A stretch of DNA of 49,630 bases, taken from the NCBI GenBank assembly GCA_012517205.1, contig JAAYVL010000158.1, positions 1 to 49,630 of the forward strand. Reading direction: 5' to 3'. The DNA is from Verrucomicrobiota bacterium. Lineage in GTDB: Bacteria > Verrucomicrobiota > Verrucomicrobiia > Limisphaerales > UBA8199. The translations under genes were made by a program, and so were the position numbers. This document shows positions 44,166-49,630 of the stretch, in pieces; the first letter of the stretch is position 1, and each line of letters opens with the position of its first letter. The notes beneath the pieces are model-generated. The model had not been told where the DNA came from and made no database searches. It saw only the letters and a program-made list of their open reading frames with translations.

Positions 44166-44884
44166 CCCGCCCCGCCCCCAACCCGGCCGCGCGCCGCGCC
44201 CAGGCCCTGCGACTCGCCTACCAGCGAATGCGCGCGCGCTTCGGCCACCTGCAATGGTGGCCGGGCGAAACCCCCTTCGAAGTCTGCGTCGGCGCCATCC
44301 TCACCCAAAACACCGCCTGGAGCAACGTCGAGCGCGCCATCGCCAACCTCAAAGCCGCCCGCGTGCTGACCCCCCGCAAACTCTACGCCCTGCCGGAAAG
44401 AAACCTGGCGGCGCTCATCCGCCCGGCGGGCTACTTCAACGTCAAAGCCCGCCGATTGCGCGCGTTCCTGCAAACGCTGGTCGAAGACTTCGGCGGCCGC
44501 CTCGACCGCCTGCTGGCCGGCGACACCGCCACCGTGCGCCAGCGGCTGCTCGCCATCCACGGCATCGGCCCCGAAACCGCCGACAGCATGCTCCTCTACG
44601 CGGGAGCGCACCCCCGTTTTGTCATTGATGCCTACACCCGGCGTATCTTCCAACGTCATGGCTGGTGCCGCGGCGACGCCTCCTACGACGACCTCCAAAC
44701 TCTCTGCGAATCCGCCCTGAGCCAAAAACCCCTCCCCGCCCGGCTCGACTACTGGCAGGACTACCACGCCCAACTCGTCATCACCGGCAAGACCTATTGC
44801 CGCCCCCGCCAACCCCGCTGCGCCGAATGTCCCCTCAAACCGCTCCTGCCTAACCGCCCCCAAAGCAAAACCATCGGCCATTAA
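44162..44884 (+). CDS. Endonuclease III-like DNA glycosylase lacking the lyase lysine
   Basis: The 240-residue HhH-GPD protein has VGAILTQNTAWSNVERAI, the helix-hairpin-helix IHGIGPETADSMLLYA and the catalytic Asp in FVIDAYTRRIF (near residue 155). In endonuclease III a Lys lies 18 residues before this Asp; here that position is Glu (near 137), so the enzyme is predicted to be a monofunctional glycosylase, as in MagIII-type 3-methyladenine glycosylases. The C-terminal cluster reads C-x6-C-x2-C (CRPRQPRCAEC), but the fourth Cys is replaced by Leu, so a normal 4Fe-4S cluster is doubtful. It overlaps the flavoprotein gene by four bases. Confidence 0.85.
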   Translation: MTRPAPNPAARRAQALRLAYQRMRARFGHLQWWPGETPFEVCVGAILTQNTAWSNVERAIANLKAARVLTPRKLYALPERNLAALIRPAGYFNVKARRLRAFLQTLVEDFGGRLDRLLAGDTATVRQRLLAIHGIGPETADSMLLYAGAHPRFVIDAYTRRIFQRHGWCRGDASYDDLQTLCESALSQKPLPARLDYWQDYHAQLVITGKTYCRPRQPRCAECPLKPLLPNRPQSKTIGH

Positions 44885-44940
44885 ACAACCCAACCCCACA
44901 AAACCGCCACCCCCCAAAACCAACCGAACGCCGCCCCCCA

Positions 44941-44963
44941 AACTGTCCAATTATTGGACACTC
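44941..44963. promoter_or_regulatory. 23-bp near-palindrome, copy B
   Basis: AACTGTCCAAT, a central T, then ATTGGACACTC. It matches the reverse complement of copy A at 23125-23147 except for two bases near its right end. It starts 57 bases after the glycosylase gene. Confidence 0.6.
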
Positions 44964-45186
44964 CCCTAAACCCCGTCTCTATCAACCATTCGCCTGCTCT
45001 CTCGCAAGGACAGCAAACATCCTCACGATCCTTGGCCCGCCAACGCTCCAAAAACAGGGTTCCCCAAGGCATTCCCCCTCCTTGCCCAAGCCCTCCAGAT
45101 CCTCGCTAAACCATCCCCGCAGCCAAAACCGCCCCAAATTGACCCAACCTACGTCATTCCAGGCTCTTCCATAGCCACCATCAAGT

Positions 45187-45281
45187 CGTGTACAAGGGGT
45201 GTACAAGGGATGCTCATCGGGTGTACAACCTAAAATCTGATGGACATCTGGTGAGCATCCCTTGTACACCCCTTGTACACG
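45187..45281. repeat. GTACA-rich perfect inverted repeat, copy B
   Basis: The left arm (45187-45216) and right arm (45252-45281) are perfect reverse complements over 30 bases; the left arm begins CGTGTACAAGGGGTGTACAA. The 35-base loop holds one more GTGTACAACC unit. Within each arm a GTACAAGGG unit repeats in tandem. Copy A at 22903-23008 has the same outer arms. Confidence 0.85.
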
Positions 45282-45615
45282 GCGCTTTGCCAGGGAGCAA
45301 ACAGGGGGATTTCTGGCATTGAAGATATGGATGGGAGATTCGCTGGCCGGGAGGACGAGGCACGGTTTGACTTTAATTCGGGCTTGTTTTCTCATTTTTG
45401 AGAAACCTGGGGATTCTGTGGCCAGGGAAACTCTTGGACGCGATCGTCAAGATCGAGTCACGCTTGACTGAGGCGTTGCCTCCCCGCCGATGGGGAAAGC
45501 CATTTTATCCAAGCTGTCCTGGCGAAACTCCGGCCACTTAAAGACGGGCAGCGTCCGGAAGGGGTTGTATCAAGATGCGTGAACGGCAGCGCGGAAAAAT
45601 CAGTGAAATCACTTG

Positions 45616-45644
45616 TTGACAACGCTGCGCTTTTTTAATTAAAT
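45616..45644 (+). promoter_or_regulatory. Sigma-70-type promoter upstream of the parvulin-like gene
   Basis: A perfect -35 TTGACA (45616-45621) is followed after 17 bases by TTAAAT (45639-45644), four of six matches to the -10 consensus. The spacer ends in an A/T tract, unusual in this GC-rich context. Transcription would start near 45651, giving a leader of about 55 bases before ATG 45707. Confidence 0.6.
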
Positions 45645-45706
45645 CGAGGCGCCGGTTTATTGGTAGCCAATGGCAGAGAACACCGATAAATCCTGGCTGC
45701 CGAAAG

Positions 45707-47608
45707 ATGGCTTCTGTGCTGCTAAAAACAGCGCCCTCCTTGATGGGCACTGGCTGGTTTCATCGAACGGTGAAGTTCGTATGTGGAGCCGGCTTTTGCC
45801 TGGCCCTGGCTGGGGCTGGGGCTGCGGAATCGCCGAGCCGTTCCTTGGCGACTACGGAGCTCCTGCCGGCAGGGGATACGAATGTCATCGCCACCTATGA
45901 CGGTGGCCGCGTCAGTGCCGGAGACGTGGCGGAGGCGAGGGAGGAACCGCGTTTCGTGGCCGACGCAGAGCAGAACGCACCCACCAACGCCGTTAGCCTG
46001 GACGAGAAGCTGGCCCGGCACCTGGCGGCGGTGCGCATTTTGGTCAGCGAAGCCCGGCGGCGGGGGTTGGACCGGCCGGTGGATCCGGAAGCGGCCAAGG
46101 CGGGGCCGCAGCCGCAGCACCAACCCTATGCTCAGGCTGGCCCTGGATGGGCGTTGGAGCAGAAGCTGATCGAGCAGCGGGTGCTGGCGCAGGCGCTGGA
46201 GAAGGAGGTACGCCGCAGCGTGACGATCAGCGAGCAGGAGATTGACGAACAATACCGGACTAACCGGTTTAACATGATCGGGTTCGAGGCCGTGGAGGCA
46301 GGGCGGATCGGGATTAGCGCGCAGAAGCATGGGGAGGGGGCGCTCGAACGGGCGAAGCAAGCGCTGGGGTTGATACGCAACGGACAGGACTTTGTGGCAG
46401 TGGCCCGGCAGTATTCGGACCTTGATCTCAAGCTGGCGCAGACGGCCCCCTATCCGGCGACGTTCTGGGGCAAAGAGAATGGGTTGGTTCTGGGACAGCT
46501 CGGCGAAGGCGCAGTGAGCGAGCCCGTGCCGGTCGAGGATGGTTATGAACTTCTCCGGATCGTGCGCCTGCATCTCACTGGAAATCCCAGCCCGGAGGAG
46601 GTCAAGGCGCAGTTGCGCTTGATGCTGCCCGAAATAACGGCGCAGGAGCGGCTGCAGGACATGGCCCAGGCGGCGGCATCTGCGTTTCCTTTCGTCACGA
46701 GTTCCACCAACGCTTCTTCCCCGGCCGAGGTTCACCCCCCGGCAACTCCTCCGTCCGCAGCCGGCCAGGTGTTGCTGCGTTGCGGGCAGTTCGCGCTCAC
46801 GCGCGGCGAAGTTCGCGGCCTGGCCTTGCAACGCGGCGCGCAAACCGTTGACGACCCGCAGATGGTCGAGATTCTCCGGCAGGAGAACCGCGACTCCATT
46901 CAGATGGGAGAATTGGCCCGGAGCATGGGCTACCGCCAGTGGCCCGAGGTGCGGCGGGCCTTGCGCTACGAACTGGACAAGCAATTAGCCGAGAAGGCGC
47001 GGCGGTTCCTGCTGCCGGAATTGCTCGCAGAGTTAACCTTCCCCGAGGAGCAGGTGCGCATGATTTACGATACCCGGTTCACGGCGACCTTTCCGCCTCA
47101 GATAGAATATGACGCCCTGGTAGTGCCGGTGCGGGCTCCTGCCGAGGCGACGGCGGAGGAGCGGGAAGCGGTGCGGACGAATGCGTTTGGCCGGGCGGAG
47201 GAGATACTTCGCCGGGTGCAGGATGGCGCCCGGTTGGAGGATATTGTGAGCACGGATGCGGCCCTGCAATGGCTGCCGGGCCAGAGCCGCGTGGTTGAGG
47301 AGAACTCGGCGCTGGCTCCGTTGGTGGCGGGACTGGAGGCGGGAGCGGTTGCCGTGGTGCCGTATGAAGACTTCGGCGGGTTCTGCGTGCTGCGCGTGGG
47401 CAAGTCGGAGTTGCGGCGCAAGATGCCTTACGAGATTGCCCGAAACTATATCATCCATGACCTGCGCGGCGAGGCGGTGCGCGACTTTCATCAGCATTTC
47501 GAGACGATCCTGCTCAATCGGCATCACTTTTTCTTTGGCACGGGGGCGGCGGGGCAAACACGTGTTTCGGCTCCCGCCGACCCGGCCAGGGTAAATAACC
47601 AACCATAG
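45707..47608 (+). CDS. Exported parvulin-like (PpiC/SurA) peptidyl-prolyl isomerase
   Basis: The 633-residue protein has an N-terminal signal peptide (KFVCGAGFCLALAGAGA, cleavage likely before AES, near residue 40), so it is periplasmic. Residues about 70-200 are SurA-N-like helices (LDEKLARHLAAVRILVSEA, ISEQEIDEQYRTN). A rotamase-like domain covers about 200-305: ALERAKQALGLIRNGQDFVAVARQYSD and LGQLGEGAVSEPVPVEDGYELLRIV. A second helical/rotamase-like half follows (about 350-615: EILRRVQDGARLEDIV, GLEAGAVAVVPYEDFGGFCVLRVG). It may chaperone the large exported protein encoded next. The following ATG begins right after this TAG stop. The start could also be Met at 45743. Confidence 0.75.
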   Translation: MASVLLKTAPSLMGTGWFHRTVKFVCGAGFCLALAGAGAAESPSRSLATTELLPAGDTNVIATYDGGRVSAGDVAEAREEPRFVADAEQNAPTNAVSLDEKLARHLAAVRILVSEARRRGLDRPVDPEAAKAGPQPQHQPYAQAGPGWALEQKLIEQRVLAQALEKEVRRSVTISEQEIDEQYRTNRFNMIGFEAVEAGRIGISAQKHGEGALERAKQALGLIRNGQDFVAVARQYSDLDLKLAQTAPYPATFWGKENGLVLGQLGEGAVSEPVPVEDGYELLRIVRLHLTGNPSPEEVKAQLRLMLPEITAQERLQDMAQAAASAFPFVTSSTNASSPAEVHPPATPPSAAGQVLLRCGQFALTRGEVRGLALQRGAQTVDDPQMVEILRQENRDSIQMGELARSMGYRQWPEVRRALRYELDKQLAEKARRFLLPELLAELTFPEEQVRMIYDTRFTATFPPQIEYDALVVPVRAPAEATAEEREAVRTNAFGRAEEILRRVQDGARLEDIVSTDAALQWLPGQSRVVEENSALAPLVAGLEAGAVAVVPYEDFGGFCVLRVGKSELRRKMPYEIARNYIIHDLRGEAVRDFHQHFETILLNRHHFFFGTGAAGQTRVSAPADPARVNNQP

Positions 47609-49630
47609 ATGATTATGAATACCTTATTTAACTCGCATACGCTCGGGCGCGCTTTTCCCTGGCGCCGAGGGTGGATTTCCTTGATTTCCCTGCTGCTGCT
47701 CTTGCCTGGCGCGGCATGGGCGTGGTGGGGAGATGCCTATAAGACCCCGACGGGATTAAGTGGTGGCTGGGCCACCCATACGGATTGCGGCACCTATTGG
47801 TACACTTACGGTCGGAACACGAGTTGCACGGCCTTTAACCGATGGGCCCAATTCATACCCGGGTTTGTCTGGCATGGCAAAGGGTACATTCACATGGACT
47901 GGGTTTACACCGGGGCCTATGGACTCCTGGGGCAACGCCTGCGTTACTACAACTGTGGCAATGGACTGAGTGGCGAATATTCCGATGTTGACATGTGTGC
48001 GAATACCTGCAGTTGGAAAAGCGTGTTGGACGGCGTAACCGGCAACTTGTACATTTGGAACGGAATCTATATTGATTGCAATGAAAGTTGGACCACCGGT
48101 TGCGGCAACCGCTGCGGCTACGCCTCCACCTCCTGCCGCGAAATCCACATGTATGGCGACAAGTGGGTCTATCTGAACGACTGGATCGTGTTTGGGGGCT
48201 ACGGTTCCAGCAGTGTGAGCGATACCGCCAATCGCAATTTTCCGTGGGGCGAAAGCGGGTTGTATGCCTATCCTTTCATCGATGGCTCTGCCAACCAGGG
48301 AAAACTGATCGTGGACAGCTTGTTCAGCGGCAAGGTGCCGTTTCGCGTAACCACGGGGGACTGCGGCCAGGGTAATTATCTCAACTTCAAAGGCAACGCC
48401 AGCAACGGCGGCAATAACAATTGCGACAACTGCGATGCCTATGCGTTTGCATGGGTCCACACATCCGGCGGCGCCGGGCCCCAGTTAGGTGTCGGTGCGG
48501 ATGACGGCCATCGCATTTGGATTAATGGCACCATGGTCTCCGACAACAATAATTACACGGGCGGCTGGGATAGCTACAACCCGGGGGCGAAAAGCCTCGC
48601 TACGGGCTGGAATCGCGTCCTGTTCAAAGTTCACAATGGAGGCGGTGCTTTTACCGGAACCTTGAGCTTTCACCACGGAACCGCCTGGAACCAGATGGAG
48701 CCCAGCGTGAGCTTGCAAAGCGATCGTTACGGTGGGTTTAGCGTGGGCTATGAACAGAATGACTGGTATCCGCGGCTCTTTTGTTCGAATGCGAACGGCG
48801 TAACCGGCTCTCCTGCGGCCGGATTGGCTTCGTATAGCAACAACACTACCGTGACCGCCAGCGGAACGGCGTCGGGAAGCTTCATTCCGCTTTGGACGGT
48901 GATGCTCACGACGTGGGGATACAATCAGAACAGCGCGTTTAGATTCGTGACCAGTCCCGGCGCCACTTGGAGCGACACTCAAACCGGAATCACGGGGCAT
49001 GTGAGACTCCACTATATGGCTGTCAGCAAATCTGGCCGGCATAGCGGCCAGGCCAGCGGATCCAACGGCAACTGGACCTGGAACAATACCGGAAATTGCT
49101 ACTGGTTTGACGCGTATGTGGACAATTTGGCGCCACTGAACCCAAGTTTCTCAAGCGTTAACGCGATCAGCCCCAGCCAGATTAACCTGAGTTGGAGCCT
49201 TCCCCTGGATCGGGGCTGTGGCGGCGTTGCTAACGGGGCGGACGAGGCCACCGCCGCCAATTCCAGCGGCGACAACTGGTATCGTGCCGGAAACGTGGGA
49301 GTGCAGGTATATCGGGATGCCTCAGCGATCTACGGTTGGGGGACGGGCACGTCGAAGAATGACACGGGATTATCAGCCAACACGAAATATACCTACACCA
49401 TTGCGGCCCGCGACAACACGGGTGAAACGCGGGGCGCTTGGCATAATGCGACCGCCGCAGTGGGAACGACCAGCAAGTACACGCTGCAGAACCCGGCAAC
49501 GGCCCCTACGTTTGGCACTATTACGGCGAACAGCATTGCGCTGGTGACGACCGGGCCGGTCAACCTGGCGGCGGATAATTCGGGGGTGATCTTCAAGCGC
49601 AATGGGACCACGGACCTGGCCAAGGCGCAA
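47609..49630 (+). CDS. Large Cys-rich exported protein with PA14-like and FN3 domains (partial, runs off the window)
   Basis: The frame is open from ATG 47609 to the last base, 674 codons with no stop. A signal peptide is clear (basic RAFPWRRGW, then ISLISLLLLLPGAAWA, cleavage near residue 38). Residues about 50-250 are rich in Cys, Trp, Tyr and Gly (TDCGTYWYTYG, CGNRCGYASTSC), suggesting disulphides. Residues about 285-350 resemble a PA14/carbohydrate-binding fold (GVGADDGHRIWINGTMV, TGWNRVLFKVHNGGG). FN3-like modules begin near 507 (SPSQINLSWSLPLD, NTKYTYTIAARDNTGE), and another starts near 625. It is probably a large surface or secreted protein. It follows the parvulin gene with no gap, in the same frame; an alternative start is ATG 47615. 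Confidence 0.8.
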   Translation, partial: MIMNTLFNSHTLGRAFPWRRGWISLISLLLLLPGAAWAWWGDAYKTPTGLSGGWATHTDCGTYWYTYGRNTSCTAFNRWAQFIPGFVWHGKGYIHMDWVYTGAYGLLGQRLRYYNCGNGLSGEYSDVDMCANTCSWKSVLDGVTGNLYIWNGIYIDCNESWTTGCGNRCGYASTSCREIHMYGDKWVYLNDWIVFGGYGSSSVSDTANRNFPWGESGLYAYPFIDGSANQGKLIVDSLFSGKVPFRVTTGDCGQGNYLNFKGNASNGGNNNCDNCDAYAFAWVHTSGGAGPQLGVGADDGHRIWINGTMVSDNNNYTGGWDSYNPGAKSLATGWNRVLFKVHNGGGAFTGTLSFHHGTAWNQMEPSVSLQSDRYGGFSVGYEQNDWYPRLFCSNANGVTGSPAAGLASYSNNTTVTASGTASGSFIPLWTVMLTTWGYNQNSAFRFVTSPGATWSDTQTGITGHVRLHYMAVSKSGRHSGQASGSNGNWTWNNTGNCYWFDAYVDNLAPLNPSFSSVNAISPSQINLSWSLPLDRGCGGVANGADEATAANSSGDNWYRAGNVGVQVYRDASAIYGWGTGTSKNDTGLSANTKYTYTIAARDNTGETRGAWHNATAAVGTTSKYTLQNPATAPTFGTITANSIALVTTGPVNLAADNSGVIFKRNGTTDLAKAQ

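Larger units (their letters stand above)
44885..45706. other. Gene-free region with composite repeat copy B and a promoter
   Basis: This 0.8-kb stretch is less GC-rich than its surroundings and has no credible gene. It contains the TGTCCAA palindrome (44941-44963), the GTACA inverted repeat (45187-45281) and, near its right end, a good sigma-70-like promoter (45616-45644). A minus-strand frame (45395 to 44982) runs through the repeat and has no family features. Confidence 0.7.

Noticed and set aside
44982..45395. A 137-codon minus-strand frame
   Set aside because: It also reads through the GTACA repeat; the similarity to the frame at 22883-23302 is caused by the repeat, not by a shared protein.
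45538..45750. A 70-codon minus-strand frame
   Set aside because: It covers the promoter of the parvulin gene and has no family features.

Overview
The window is GC-rich bacterial chromosome with closely packed genes on both strands. No rRNA, tRNA, CRISPR array, transposase or phage gene was recognised. A complete sigma-54 (RpoN), DNA polymerase I, TrpE, HisI, a TolC/HlyD/MacB-type exporter and envelope-sugar genes show a Gram-negative-type, diderm bacterium. Several traits suggest the Verrucomicrobiota or wider PVC group: a UroD-superfamily enzyme, an enolase-superfamily enzyme, an adaptor with EF-hands, a large FN3-containing exported protein, and intergenic repeats with GTACA units. That placement is an inference from gene style, not from an alignment.

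Layout. 1-1064 has no convincing gene and holds a long imperfect inverted repeat. 1065-6320 (+) carries a ribosome-hibernation factor, a saccharopine-dehydrogenase-like oxidoreductase, two stand-alone receiver proteins and a CPA2 antiporter. 6403-17264 (-) carries rpoN, a very large hybrid histidine kinase, an enolase-superfamily enzyme, trpE, an unknown membrane protein coupled to hisI, and a UroD-like protein. 17371-32662 is an envelope polysaccharide/lipid region. It has a tandem double LPS-type kinase, a WaaG-like glycosyltransferase, a glycosidase-like/kinase fusion, a DegT aminotransferase, a GT2 glycosyltransferase, a TVP38-type membrane protein and an LtaS/MdoB-like phosphotransferase. 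A tight reverse operon then follows: GDP-fucose synthase, LhgO, epimerase, sugar-phosphate nucleotidyltransferase and Nudix hydrolase.

33109-39020 (-) is one translationally coupled export operon (tolC - HlyD adaptor with two EF-hands - ABC ATPase - FtsX permease). polA lies upstream of it. Divergent from polA is a three-gene operon with ATGA overlaps: a NYN/OST-HTH putative RNase, an HI0933-type flavoprotein and an endonuclease-III-like glycosylase. After an 0.8-kb gene-free stretch come a periplasmic parvulin-like protein and the start of a large Cys-rich exported protein that runs off the window.

The least explained items are: (i) a composite intergenic repeat present twice in opposite orientation (22903-23147 and 44941-45281); (ii) two unusual kinase architectures in the envelope region; (iii) an export adaptor with two canonical EF-hand loops. 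No complete new defence or mobile system could be shown.
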